Source: Prorocentrum cordatum
Taxonomy: Eukaryota; Sar; Dinophyceae; Prorocentrales; Prorocentraceae
Assembly: GCA_963575745.1 (NCBI GenBank)
Contig: CAUYUJ010020189.1
Coordinates: 1-64,000 of the forward strand
Reading direction: 5' to 3'
Length of the DNA stretch: 64,000 nucleotides
Positions 29,388 through 39,765 of this stretch are shown here, in pieces. Made by a program: the position numbers and the translations under genes. Position 1 is the first letter of the stretch; each line of letters begins with the position of its first letter. Under the pieces are notes generated by a model. It was not told the DNA's origin. It did no database searches and saw only the letters and a program-made list of their open reading frames with translations.

Positions 29388-29575
29388 GGAGGATGATGAT
29401 GATGAGAAAGAGAGGAGGAGGAGGAGGAGGAGGAGGAGGAGGAGGAGGAGGAGGAGGGAGAGGAGGACCAGGAGGAGAAGCAGCACGGCCAGGGCGGGGG
29501 GGAGGGGGGTGAGGAGGGTGGGTGAGGGGGAGGAGGAGGAGGGGGAGGAGGAGGAGAATGCGGAGGAGGATCGAT
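29388..29575. repeat. (GGA)n-rich microsatellite
   Basis: GAT-rich start, then GGA runs with interruptions. Between here and 29894 no coding signal is seen. Confidence 0.8.
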
Positions 29576-29894
29576 GAGGCGGATCTTGCCGAGTGATCTT
29601 GCCAAGCGAGCGCGGAGTTCCAGCCGCGCGCTTCTGCGTTAGACAAATGTTGCCTTCCACCGCCACCAGGTTCAGCTGCGAGTCTGACCCGCAAGCCCCC
29701 CGAACGGAAACGCATCCATGCAACCAATCGGCTTGGCACGCACATGAGATTGATGCCTTAAACCGACATCATGATGTTTTCCCATCTACGCATTACCATT
29801 TTCACTTTGTCACGCATGCGATGCGCCCTGCGCAAGTTGTGACGACCCATGTAGTCGTTCATGTTTTCCCTTTGTCAAGTGCGATCGGCATTCC

Positions 29895-31442
29895 ATGGCC
29901 GTGTTCGGATCAAGCCTCGAGGGGCTGCAGGTGCTGCAGGGGTTCAGGGTGCACCGCGCGCAGTCCGACATGGTCAGTATCGAGGACATAGCGCGCGACG
30001 TTTCTGACTTTTCGGACTTGTTGGCGAAGCGCCCCGACAGCGAGGAGCTGCAGAAAAACTTGTCTGCATCCCTGTGCACTCGCATACAGTCACTCACAGC
30101 GCTTTCAGCGCCAGATGCCATCGTCCTCACCGAGTTGATTGAAAAGAAGTGCACGGTAGCCTCCGTGAAGCGTGCAGTGCTGGCGGCAGTCGATATCAAG
30201 GTCGCCAACATCGCTGCAGCGGTCCCAAGTAGCATCAGCGATGTTGGGGATCAGACGCTTTCCCACATATACAACTACCTGACGGGCAAGGATTGGATGG
30301 TCCTGGAGGGCTACAGAGCGTCGGAGACCAAGAAAATGGCAATCCTTGCAACGCGGTTGCATCGTTTGGGAATCTTACAGCCAGCGCACGATAAGTGCTT
30401 GAAATGGGCAATGGTAGCATTGATTTGGTGCGAGCATGGGAACACCAAGTCTTGGCCTAGCTACCAGAGCATCTACAACAGCTTTCGCGATTTGGTGGGC
30501 CACATGAAAAACACATCGGCCCCATTCACAAAGTCGACACTCACGACGTATCCCGAGCGTCCTGCGGATTTGCCCGCATCTTTGCGTACGGCTGCTTATG
30601 GTGATGACCACCCGCCCGTCGAGAAGGTCATCGACTTGCGCACCTTCCTAGGCAAGCACATCCCGCTGCGCGACAACAACATATTGCTCAGGAGAGAGCG
30701 GGCTGGCTTTTGGCAGTCGTCTGGCTTTACCCCGCTTCAGCAGGATCGGCACGGTGGTCGGCACTCGAGCTGGGACGGCAACTCTGGCTTGAATAAACTG
30801 GCCGCTCAGATCCATGGTTTGTACACTGCAGGGCAATCGGGCGCTAGCTCTGCTCACGTGCCGGCCGCGTCGTTCAAGCCAGGCAAGAGCATCATTGCAG
30901 GCGCGGCCCCAGCCGCAGATGCAGCTCGGGCTGCAGAGCCCAAGGTCACAGCACTTCCACTCGGCGACGGCGAAGCAGCCCCTGTTGGTGGTGACGCAGC
31001 TCCTGCGGCGGGCGACGCAGCGCCCACTGCTGCTGGCGCAGCGTTGGCTGCGGATCGCGTCGCGCAGGAGGCGTGCGAGAAGCAGGCGTTCGACGCTTTG
31101 GTGACGAAGGGCAAACGCAAAGCCAAGGAGAGGCCCGCTGCTGCAACGAATGTTGCAAAGAAGCCAGCGGCGGCCAAGAAGAGGCCCGCTGCTGCAACGG
31201 GTGTTGCGCCCGCCCTGAAGAAGCCCGCTGCAGCGTCGTGGGCGTCCAAGGGCGGTGCCTTCAAGATCGTTTTTGAACCGTGCGACGGCCAGTGCACGCA
31301 GAATGCGGTCGCTTCCAGGTGGTGCGGGCGGGCGCTCAAGTGGGCCAAGGCAAACGGCCGCACCGAGAAGCAGGCGCTCGACTATGCAAAGGATGCATAC
31401 AGGTCGGCAAGCGAGATGTGGAGGAGCAAGAAGAACGCTTGA
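29895..31442 (+). CDS. Cargo ORF 7 of DNA transposon: large protein with H1-like Ala/Lys/Pro tail
   Basis: 515 codons, intact, ATG at 29895 in good context (CCATGG). The N-terminal ~270 residues are globular with Trp-rich patches. Residues ~300-390 are Ala/Gly/Pro-rich. Residues ~395-445 contain repeated K-K-P-A-A-A and K-R-P-A-A-A blocks, reminiscent of histone-H1-like DNA-binding tails. The last ~60 residues form a small Cys/Trp domain (CDGQCTQNAVASRWCGRALKWAKANGR). It is probably a DNA-associated accessory of the transposon; no family named. Confidence 0.6.
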   Translation: MAVFGSSLEGLQVLQGFRVHRAQSDMVSIEDIARDVSDFSDLLAKRPDSEELQKNLSASLCTRIQSLTALSAPDAIVLTELIEKKCTVASVKRAVLAAVDIKVANIAAAVPSSISDVGDQTLSHIYNYLTGKDWMVLEGYRASETKKMAILATRLHRLGILQPAHDKCLKWAMVALIWCEHGNTKSWPSYQSIYNSFRDLVGHMKNTSAPFTKSTLTTYPERPADLPASLRTAAYGDDHPPVEKVIDLRTFLGKHIPLRDNNILLRRERAGFWQSSGFTPLQQDRHGGRHSSWDGNSGLNKLAAQIHGLYTAGQSGASSAHVPAASFKPGKSIIAGAAPAADAARAAEPKVTALPLGDGEAAPVGGDAAPAAGDAAPTAAGAALAADRVAQEACEKQAFDALVTKGKRKAKERPAAATNVAKKPAAAKKRPAAATGVAPALKKPAAASWASKGGAFKIVFEPCDGQCTQNAVASRWCGRALKWAKANGRTEKQALDYAKDAYRSASEMWRSKKNA

Positions 31443-32396
31443 TATATGTCAGATAGGTCGAGCATCAGCGCTGATTGGATGCGTGAGCTGACGGGTCTCT
31501 ATAAATGCACTATATGAGTATAGAGTATGGGTTGTGCGTCATTGCTCGCATCTTGTTCCTTCGGAGCTTTGCGAACCGATCACCGCTAGCGTACATATGA
31601 GAAAACAATGTATCGCATGCCATTTGCCTTGCCTGCGCACCTGGGCGCGTCTCTCCGCGTGTTTACGTGTCGGCATTTGCGCATGCAGCGCACGTTCCGC
31701 CCATCGCTGCAGCACCCCTTGCAATCGCGCCCGTGGCGCGGCCTTCGGGCTTGCAGCTGCGGCAGCAATGTTGTTTGTGTGATTGCACATCGCGGCGCGC
31801 CATGGTCACGCGCTCAGGGGATGTGATCGGCGGAAGGGGTCCGTTCTCAGACGGGGGGACGCATGGGGGGGGTGGAGGGAAAGGGGGAAGGGGGGGGTGC
31901 ATGGGGCAGTGGGGCACATGTGGGGAAGCATGGGCGAGGTGAGGTTGGGGGGGGGCGGGCGCATGAACAGCCGATGCAGTTATGACTGCATGTGCAATTC
32001 AGGCAGCACGCATGCGCCCTCTGCAATATTGATTGCAGTTTTGATTGCATGAGCGCACTCAGTTGAAACTGCAGGATCTCTGCATTCACAGATGCGTGCA
32101 AGCACGCGCGCCCGATTGCAGGACATGCGTTCAGAGGCGCAGGTGATTGTGCATGCCATGCGCACGCTGTTGCCAGGCAATCCTTGATGTGCTCGATGAA
32201 GTGGTGCGTGCAGGTGACTGCAACGGTGACTTCGCCCGTGGTGTAAGCATTCTTTTCAAATGATGAGTCGCATATGTTTCAGGCCCCCCATTTTTCCTAT
32301 GCAAACGCATGCGCTTCCATGCGCCATCGTCGCGCCAACCCCCATGCGCGCAGTTGCCGTATATGGCTCGAGGGCGGGCTCGCGGTTGCGCTGCGC
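31443..32396. other. Noncoding stretch between cargo ORF 7 and transposase
   Basis: No gene. A TATAAATGCACTATAT-like AT patch lies near 31500. 31850-31960 is G-rich. Many TGCA/CATGC words occur. Confidence 0.4.
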
Positions 32397-34412
32397 ATGG
32401 TGCCCAAACCTGACAAGTACCAGAAGATAGAATCATTGAGGAGGAAATGTCCGCATGTATCTGCTGCTGCACTGGCTGCAATCTTGGACGAGGTCACGTG
32501 GGAACCCTTCTCAGCATCACGGAAGGATATCCATGATGCTAGAGATTCGGTCATGAACCAACCGACTCCTCATGGTACCTTGTTCCGTGAGATCACTTGC
32601 TCTGCCGAGGATTCAGAGATTAAGTTTCCTGTTGCCAATCTCCCTGCGATGTTGTACGTGGCGCACAACCAATGCAGCAACTGGCGGGCCCTCATTCAAA
32701 AGACTTTGGCGGCGAGGCCGTGCTCTTTCGAGCGACCGTGGTCGCTGATATTTTATTCTGACGAGGTAACACCAGGCAGCCAATTATCCCCAGACAATTC
32801 AAGGAAGGTGTGGATGTTCTACGTATCGTTTTGGGGCCAGCAGTGTTGTCGCAAGAGGATGCGTGGTTCTGCGTAGGTGCCCTGAGGTCAAAACGTGTAT
32901 CCGATATAGATGCAGGCGTTGCACAGGCATTCAACATGCTTATAACAGACATGGTTTGTAGGTCGGAATGCTCGCTGCACACAACGGGCGTTTCATTGGA
33001 GCCTGGAGTCAGGTTATATTGCAAACTTGGGATGGTTCTGCAGGACGGCGGTGCCCAGAAGTTGGTTTGGCTGATTAAAGGAGATGCAGGTACCAAATGC
33101 TGCATGCTTTGCCGCAGTGCAATTGCGATGGACAGCTCCCTGGTCGACGAAGATGGGGTGGCCCTGCTGAGAGCAGACGTCATGCGTGAGGGTGACATCG
33201 ATTTTGCGACGAATGGTGACATCAGGGGGAGCGCGCGGCGACTGGCTGTATTCCACGCGACGGACACCAACGCCAATTTCAAGGCCTGCGGGGGGCTTGC
33301 AAACTCAAAGGAGGGAGAATGACCTATAGGATGATGAAGGGTGGGAAGATGATGAAAGGGGTGGGGGATTGGAAGGGGCATGCGAGGATGACGAGTGTGG
33401 CCCCAGGATCCGCGAGCAAGCGTTCGGTTTCAACCATAATGAGCAGAACATGCTGCTCGATCCACAGCTGGATCGCATTATCTTACCTGTTGACCAGTAT
33501 TGCCACGACTGGATGCACGCATTCTTTATTCGAGGTGTTTTTAACATTTCGACGCATCTCTTTCTTGCAGGTTGTAAGAATAATGGGTTGTCCAACGTAT
33601 ACTCACGTTTCGAGGAATACATCAAGATGTGGTCACTGCCCGTCGCGCACGGCAGCGCTGATAACTTGGCTAAGCTTTTTCAGAAGGGCCGCGATACTTC
33701 CAACGGCAAGGCGAACGCGTTTAAGTGCCAGGCGAGTGGGGCATTGACTTTGCTGCCAATGATGTATACGTATGTGATGACGGTTCTATTGTCTGCAGGG
33801 GTAGCACGCGCGGAGTGCACCGCTTTTGTTCGGTTGTGTGATTTGGTGTGGTGCATCGAAGCTGCAGCATCATCCCGTGCGTCTGCTGACGCTCTCAGGA
33901 ACAAGACGAACGCGTTTCTGGATGCTTGTGAAGCAGCAGGGCGGCAGGAATACATGACGCCGAAGTTTCACTGGCTGGCCCATTTCCCAAGGCACCTGAT
34001 CAAGTTCGGATGCCTCATGTCGTGTTTTGTGCACGAGAGAAAGCACAGGGTGCCCAAGCGGTTCTGCAATGATATGCGCCAGTTGGCAGCTTCTGAGAGG
34101 AGTGTGCTGTCCGAGGTCACATGCCTGCATTTGGCAAATACGCGCAGCACCGACGTGTTCGACTTCTCGCCGCACTTGGTGTGTCCCAGGGCGGCACCTA
34201 AGAATATGCACGCCTTCCTGGAGGAGAAGCTCGGCCAGCGCCTCCCCAGGGACAGCGCGACCACGGCTCTTTCGGCTCGGGTGTCGACGTTGTCGACATG
34301 CCAATCCCGAGACATCGTGCTGCTCTCCGTTGCCAATGGTGGCAAGGCGTGTGGGGAGGTTTGGTTTCACGCTGCTGTAAACGGAACGATGGTATCGCTG
34401 GTTTCAATTTGA
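32397..34412 (+). pseudogene. Broken DDE-type transposase (CMC/KDZ-like)
   Basis: Three segments in different frames: 32397-32830, 32830-33300 and 33375-34412. Segment 1 has WSLIFYSDEVTPGSQLSPDN, a likely first catalytic Asp region; segment 3 has QYCHDWMHAFFIRG (Asp-x2-His) and GCLMSCFVHERKHR (Glu). This layout fits RNase-H-fold transposases of the CACTA (CMC) and Plavaka/KDZ groups, but the family call is from pattern alone. An indel near 32830 and a GA-rich insertion at 33305-33370 break the protein. Its position next to the right TIR supports the role. Likely inactive. Confidence 0.6.
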
Positions 34413-34969
34413 GACACCCCTCGCTACGATGATCGGCTTGGCGTGCTGACCGTGCACCCAACCGACGACGACTTGCAGCTGGTGCACACGACCGACATCA
34501 GCACTGCCATGGCGGGGCGTTTGCCAAGTTTCCGAAAAATCACCACCACTATACGGGCGTGCCGTCTGCAAGCAACTGTCCGCTTTGCACACGTGCAATT
34601 GTGAAAAATGCATGGTGGACATTTGCGATGTGGGACGTCCGTTGTGGTTGGTTGGCAAGGTTCGAAGACTTGCAAGGCATGCAGGCGCCATGGAGGCGGA
34701 TCAATCGCGATCGTGCCTCCCATGTTCAAGTGGCGAGACATCGCGTGAGCTGCTACCAGCTTGCTTATGCGCAGCAGCGCACAAAAAAAACATTGCTTTC
34801 CAATGCAGGTGTCGCTCGCCTTGCGCATCGCTCATAGGAAAAAAACAATTCGGGAGCTAAAAATGAAGTGGCTGCACGTCAACATGCAAGTACTTGCAAC
34901 TACTTGCGTTCAGTTAGCGCAACTTGTAAGTTCCGAAACCAACTTGCTAAGTCTGCTAAATCTTATAAC
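34413..34969. other. Right subterminal region of DNA transposon
   Basis: No gene. From ~34860 it contains repeated ACTTGC/CAACTT motifs, which are subterminal repeats of the element. Confidence 0.5.
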
Positions 34970-34989
34970 CACCCAAGTTCACCACAGTA
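34970..34989 (-). repeat. Right terminal inverted repeat of the DNA transposon
   Basis: Reverse complement begins TACTGTGGTGAACTTGGGTG. The 110 bp inside it carry CAAGTACTTGCAACTACTTG-like subterminal copies. Confidence 0.8.
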
Positions 34990-35514
34990 GTACACTCAGC
35001 CAAGAGAGCCAAGAGGGTCTCTCACAGCACATCTCATGCGGAGTCTCTCAGCCAGCATGGCTGTCTCACCCGCTGCGGTATGATTGCGATGCGCGCTACT
35101 GAGCTGACCTGGCCGAGTCAGCCTACTCTGGAATAACTTATGGAAGCAGACGCCGACGCTTGTCATGACTTCCCAGTCGATGCGATGACTGACTGCTGAG
35201 ACCTCTACGAGCTGTGCACGGGCATGAAAGGAGTACCTCAGGACAGATCGCAGCGGCTGGTCATACTTTCTCTCCGAGAGAAACGTGTGATTCATAAGGT
35301 TCGCCACGCATTCTGGCGTGACACGAAGGACATGCTCGCCAATAGTTTGACGAAGCACTGCACCACAGATGAGATATTCCAGAACTTCTTGGAGACGAAC
35401 TATTTGAAGTTTTCTCATCTGATGCTTGTGACTATTAAAGCAAAGAGGAAGGACGAGTACACCGAAGGCGACCTTGAAAGGATGACACCCACGAACATAG
35501 ACGACCTGGACTGA
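34990..35514 (+). pseudogene. pol: Second half of RNase H (copia element 2)
   Basis: Continues the RNase H text interrupted at 21227: VHSAKRAKRVSHSTSHAESL (with the catalytic-type Glu of HAE), then LVILSLREKRVIHKVRHAFWRDTKDMLANSLTKH, the usual copia end. TAA at ~35132, TGA at ~35190 and a local frameshift after SHAESL interrupt it. The open portion with the C-terminus is 35224-35514. Confidence 0.8.
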
Positions 35515-36017
35515 TACAGCGACGATGGAATTTTTCCCATCAGATAAATAGTGTGGGTCCCGGGCCCTAGGCCACTGATGTGGCCCGTCTGTCCAGTCTG
35601 GGGAGGAGACTGGCCGTGCCTGGCGAGGTAGAGAGCTGCGGCGCCGTGAACGGTTGCTGAGATTCGCCTCATACAGGTGGGCGCCAGACACCTGGGCCGC
35701 GAGACGCTCTTTTGCACCCGAGAGCCACGTGGGTAGCCTGTCCACGCGCTCGCGACACCGGCTATATTCGGACTTGATAGTTGGTGGGTCTTTTCAGCGA
35801 CTTGCCTCTTCGAGGTCGGTTGCCCCTGACAGGTCCACCGTGGGCCTACTTCTGTGAAGGACATGGAGAGCCGCAGCTGCCTCTCCTGCGTTGATTTCTG
35901 CGTTGTGGAAGCGAAGTTCCACCAGTTGACCTTCGACCTTGTCGACTGTAAGTGCTGATTTGTTCGTCATAGGCTTGCGCCGCCCTGCTCAGCCACGCGA
36001 GACATTGCAGGTGCCAG
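35515..36017. other. 3' noncoding region of copia element 2
   Basis: No ORF supported. Unlike element 1, no clear polypurine run abuts the 3' LTR; the preceding bases are GCAGGTGCCAG. Confidence 0.5.
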
Positions 36018-36147
36018 TGTCAGGTTGTGGATAAGATTGCCGGCCTCCCGGCGCAATGCAGTTAGAAGGGAATTGTGAATGAAGAGATAGAGCAGGGGCG
36101 GCTGCTTGCCCGCTGACTTTTCTGGGCCCAAGCTTGAAAAGTCGAGT
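36018..36147 (+). repeat. 3' LTR of copia element 2
   Basis: 130 bp, matching 11758-11887 with a few substitutions. Followed by GGAGG and a GGA tract. Leader-like segment at 36110-36132. Confidence 0.9.
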
Positions 36148-36675
36148 GGAGGAGGAGGGAGAGATGGAGGGGGAGGGGGAGGAGGAGGAGGAGGAGGAGG
36201 GGGAGACGAACGAGAAGGAGACGAAAAGGAGATGGAGAAGGTGGCAAAAGACGCTCAGGAGGAGGAGGAAGGAGGTGGTATTCTGACCCGGGACCCCCCC
36301 CCCCCAACCCCCCGGAACCCACCCCAGGACCCCCGCCGGGACCTCCCCCAGGACCCCGCCCGGGCTTCCCCCGGGACCCCCGTTCTGACCCGGGGGCCCC
36401 CCCGGGACCCCCCCAGGACCCCCCCCAGGACCCCCCCCGGGACCCGCCCCGGGTTTCCCCCGGGACACCCCCCCCCCGCCGGGGAAGGGAACAAAGGGGC
36501 GGGGAAACCCTTCGAGTCAATTTACTTTACGCAGGAGGAAGAGAGGAAGGAGGAGGAGGAGGAGGAGGAGGAGGAGGAGGGGGAGACGAACGAGAAGGAG
36601 ACGGAGAAGGTGGGAAAGGGAAGAAGGCACACGGACGAGAAGAACAACCCATCTCCACGCGCCGACAAGGTCGGC
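36148..36675. repeat. GGA and GGGACCCCC repeats with a duplicated block
   Basis: 36148-36285 is GGA-rich. 36290-36480 is a C-rich array of imperfect GGGACCCCC units; its G-rich complement could form quadruplexes. 36530-36660 is GGA-rich again and repeats the block GGGGGAGACGAACGAGAAGG seen at ~36200, so the segment contains a direct duplication. Confidence 0.75.
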
Positions 36676-37206
36676 GGATGACGGGAAGCGCGCCAAGATT
36701 CGAAGAGTCGCGCGATGGACCTCTGTTTGCCCAGAGGGATTTACTTATCAACTGGGGGAGGTTTGGAGGGGGAACGTGCGGCGCCGCCTCGTGATACAGA
36801 GCCTGGCGGATGACGGGAAGCGCGCCAAGACTCGAAGAGTCGCGCGATGGACGTCTGTTTGCCCGGAGAGATTTATTTATCAACTGGGGGAGGTCTGGAG
36901 GGGGGACGCGCGGCGCCGCCTCGTGGTCGGGGGCCTGGCGGATGACGGGAAGCGCGCTTAGACTCGAAGAGTCGCGCGATGGACGTTGGTGCAGACCCGG
37001 AGGGAAATATTTATCAACTGGGGGGAGTGCAGAGATGGGAAGAGCTCGGGGTTGCTCCTCCATCAGCCCCAGGCGGATGACGGGAAGCGCGCTTAGACTC
37101 GAAGAGTCGCGCGATGGACGTTGTTTCCGGGCCCGGAGGGAAATTTATCAACTGGGGAGGTCCAGGAGGGGAAGGGCTCGGGGTGCCTCCTTCGGACGAC
37201 CCTGGC
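36676..37206 (+). repeat. LINE 5' tandem repeats, ~132 bp, four units
   Basis: Units start GGATGACGGGAAGCGCGC at 36676, 36808, 36940 and 37075 (intervals 132, 132, 135) and pass into the LINE at 37207. Each carries a hairpin: CGCGC, a three-base bulge (CAA or TTA), GACTC, loop GAA, GAGTC, GCGCG. Confidence 0.85.
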
Positions 37207-37760
37207 GGATGACGGGAAGCGCGCTTAGAAGGCCCTGACTCGAGCGATGTCGAGCGACACAGATTTGCCTGCGGGGTCGCAAACCTCCGCGCAGCATGCA
37301 AGTGCGATGGCATTGTTACGATGTTTTGTCCTTTGCCTCCTTTCGCGAGCTGTCGCCGAGCTGGATATTACGCGCTGGAGGGCCGAGCGCTGGACGGCGG
37401 CGCGACCGCCCTGGAGTCTCGTGAGGTTGCAGTCAATGACCGACAGAGGCGAGCCAGTGCACAGCATGCGGGGTTACCACCGAGCCTGCCGCACCACCCC
37501 CGCCAGAGGGCGAGAGTGGTATAAGGGCGACCTCTACGAGGGCCAGGACGCAGTGGCGAAGCTATGCAGAATGGCGGCACTCAACGGTGCTGTACTCGTC
37601 CCATCCCTTCTTCCTGCCATTTCCCGCTCATCGCGGCGAGGCCTCTTCAAGGTATGGTCAAACAAAGCCGAGACTGTGCTGGTGCCTAACCAATGGGACA
37701 AAGTTCTTCGACATTCAGCTGCCGCACGGGTAGAAGTAATTGCTCTACGGGGCACCATTG
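37207..37760 (+). pseudogene. LINE 5' fragment, truncated at its 3' side
   Basis: Closely parallels 58147-58700: the sequence after the last repeat (GAAGGCCC...CTCGAGCGAT), the N-terminal ORF (QHASAMALLRCFVLCLLSRAVAEL), and the start of the endonuclease domain (HSAAARVEVIALRGT, where the intact copy has VDVLILQGT). Similarity ends near 37755. Typical LINE copies lose the 5' end, so a 5'-only fragment suggests later deletion or recombination. Confidence 0.8.
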
Positions 37761-38099
37761 GCAGTGCCAATGGTCGCAGCACAATGGCGCGCAATCCTGG
37801 GGTGGGGACTTGGTGTTGTGGATGTGACCCCCCCCAGGGTCCATGGGCCATCCGCACGCTGAAGGCTCCACCCTTTCGGAGGGCCTCCTGCTCTGTAATC
37901 TCAACCACAAAAGGGGGCGGAGGGAGGATAAGGGAAGAACGGAAGGAGAAAAAGAAGGAGGATGAGGGAGGAGTATCAGGAATGATGATAAATAAGGAGG
38001 ATCAGGGAGGATGAGACGGAATGAGGATAGCGTTCCCGTTTTTCTCTCGTCAGTTAGCGTTATTTTTTATGTTGGCCTTTATCGTTTTGCTATAAGTGT
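37761..38099. other. Unassigned stretch
   Basis: Purine-rich after 37910. No gene or repeat family recognised. Confidence 0.35.
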
Positions 38100-38155
38100 G
38101 TAGTTTCGCGTTGTGTCTCGGTTGTTGGTGTTGTTGTTGCTGTTGTTGTTGTTGC

Positions 38156-38189
<34 letters not shown>

Positions 38190-38660
38190 GCTCGTGTTCG
38201 TGATCGTGCTCGTGCTCGTGCTCGTGTTTGTTGTAGGTGTTGCCGCAGTTGCAATCGCAAAAGGGTAGTGGAGGTAGTGGGGGTAGTAGCAGTAGTAGCA
38301 GGGGCAGTAGAAGTAGTAGAGGTAGTAGGGTTCCTAGAAGTAGGTCGAGCGGGTAGTGTCAGCATAGCCGCAGGGTAGTAGAAGTTATGAGTCGTATGTG
38401 TAGTATGCGTAGTATGCGTAGTATGCGTAGTATGCGTAGTATGCGTAGTAGTAGTAGTAGTAGTAGTAGTAGCAGCAGTAGTAGCAGTAGTAGCAGTAGT
38501 AGCAGCAGCAGCAGTAGTAGTAGTAGTAGCAGCAGCAGCAGCAGCAGTAGCAGTAGCGGTAGCAGTAGCAGTAGCAGTAGTAGTAGTAGCAGCAGCAGCA
38601 GCAGCAGCAGCAACAGTAGTAGTAGTAGTAGGAGGAGGAGGAGGAGGAGGAGGATCAGAA
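38100..38660. repeat. Microsatellite cluster: (GTT)n, (GTATGC)n, (AGT/AGC)n, (GGA)n
   Basis: GTT at ~38115-38240. Six-base GTATGC/TAGTATGC units at ~38395-38450. AGT/AGC to ~38625. GGA to ~38655. Long serine- or leucine-coding frames here are repeat artefacts. Confidence 0.9.
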
Positions 38661-38794
38661 CGCACCTTGCGGTAAAGCAAAAACGGTGACGCGACCACTA
38701 TTTGGGAAAAAGAGCGCCCAGCGCACATTCTTCCAAAAAGTGGTCGCCGAATCGCGGGCGGACTCAGGCCGATCCTGCTGCTCGAGAATCGAGA

Positions 38795-38943
38795 AGGACG
38801 AGGAGGAGGAGGAGGAGGAGGAGGAGGAGGATGAGGAGGAGGAGGAGGAGGAGGAGTCAAGTACAAGTACAAGTACAAGTACAAGTACAAGTACAAGTAC
38901 AAGTACAAGTACAAGTACAAGTAGTATAATTAGGAGGGTATAA

Positions 38944-38988
<45 letters not shown>

Positions 38989-39010
38989 GAGGAGGAGGAG
39001 GAGGAGGAGT
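38795..39010. repeat. Microsatellite cluster: (GGA)n, (AAGTAC)n, (AGT)n
   Basis: GGA at 38799-38855, ~11 copies of AAGTAC at 38857-38922, AGT at 38943-38988, GGA again to 39010. The stretch 39011-39177 shows nothing recognisable. Confidence 0.9.
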
Positions 39011-39177
39011 GCGTGGGGGTCAGTCGGCGTACTGCCGTAAGGCATCTATCATGAACATCTCTCAATGAGCAGCCCCCCACGCACACCGCAAGCATAGTTT
39101 TTCCCCAAGGTGGCACCGCCGCCAGCCGCCACCAATTGATTCGAACGAGCAGTTTATCCAGCCCCTAGCCTAGAAGT

Positions 39178-39627
39178 TTAGATGTGGGCGCTGGTGGTTC
39201 GCTTCTGGAGCCACACGCCGCACGGGTGATTCTTGTAGCGACGCTTCGGCGCAGGCTTCACTAGTTTACCATTCTTCACCTGCTTACTTACCCTTACATT
39301 TCGTCTTGAAAGGACAGGCTCACTGAACAGATCGGAACGATACTTGCTCGCCACTACGGTCGGCTTGCTCTTGTTGTGTTTGTTCTCGTCGTCGTCGTCG
39401 CTGTCGCTGACGATGATGATCGGTCTCGGTGCACGCGACCGTACCGCCCGTATATTGGCCGTCACTGTCGGTGCGGATGGTTTTGCCCGAAGCTTCGCCA
39501 CATGTTTTTGCTTTGCCCGTTCGTGCTCTGCCCTAATCGCTTCAACTTCTCCTGGAAGGTAATCCCATATCGACGAATGGCTGAATATGTCGATCTTCGC
39601 AAACTCATCACCCCCGGATGCCGCCAT
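39178..39627 (-). CDS. Small unknown ORF, acidic/basic mix
   Basis: 149 codons from the ATG at 39627 (MAASGGDEFAKIDIFSHSSIWDYLPGEVEA). The middle has a charged helix (EHERAKQKHVAKLRAKP) and a SDSDDDDENKHNKSK acidic block; the C-terminus is Lys/Arg-rich. The frame is open further upstream to 39765, but that part is low complexity. No family recognised and no convincing leader relic upstream. Confidence 0.45.
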   Translation of the reverse strand: MAASGGDEFAKIDIFSHSSIWDYLPGEVEAIRAEHERAKQKHVAKLRAKPSAPTVTANIRAVRSRAPRPIIIVSDSDDDDENKHNKSKPTVVASKYRSDLFSEPVLSRRNVRVSKQVKNGKLVKPAPKRRYKNHPCGVWLQKRTTSAHI

Positions 39628-39765
39628 CAGCCCTAACACGCGGGACGGGCGCCCACTATAGAGGCCGTGGCAGAGGCGTCTTGGGCCTCCAGAACTACAC
39701 AACGGGCAAGGGAAGACAGGGGGGAGGTTGAAGTAGAAGGGGGAGGAGGATGCATGATTCCACAA

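Larger units (their letters stand above)
21228..34989. mobile_element. DNA transposon nested in copia element 2, CACTA/CMC-like
   Basis: The ends are inverted repeats: left begins TACTGTGGTGAAC, and right is its exact complement over 13 bp and 18 of 20 bp overall. Subterminal repeats are present on both sides (GTTGTAAGGTAG-like copies at left, AACTTGC/ACTTGTAAG-like at right), as in CACTA-type elements. Left flank ends CTG and right flank begins GTA, so no clean target duplication is seen; GTA is a possible 3-bp one. Joining the flanks without the element restores an in-frame RNase H (HCLVHSAKRAKRVSHS). Cargo comprises about six ORFs plus a broken DDE-type transposase at the right. Confidence 0.75.
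11758..36147 (+). mobile_element. Ty1/copia LTR retrotransposon 2, interrupted
   Basis: 130-bp direct repeats at 11758-11887 and 36018-36147 begin TGTTAGG/TGTCAGG and end GTCGAGT, and are flanked by GGAGG on both sides. The internal part has gag, protease, a methyltransferase-like domain, integrase, RT and RNase H, but RNase H is split: its start ends at 21227 and its end resumes at 34990. The 13.8 kb between is a DNA transposon. Several frameshifts and in-frame stops show the copy is dead. Without the insertion it would be ~10.6 kb. It shares little recognisable sequence with element 1, so it is a separate family. Confidence 0.9.

Noticed and set aside
38090-38920. Long Thr/Leu/Ser ORFs on both strands
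   Set aside because: Translations of GTT, AGT and AGC microsatellites with no other coding evidence.
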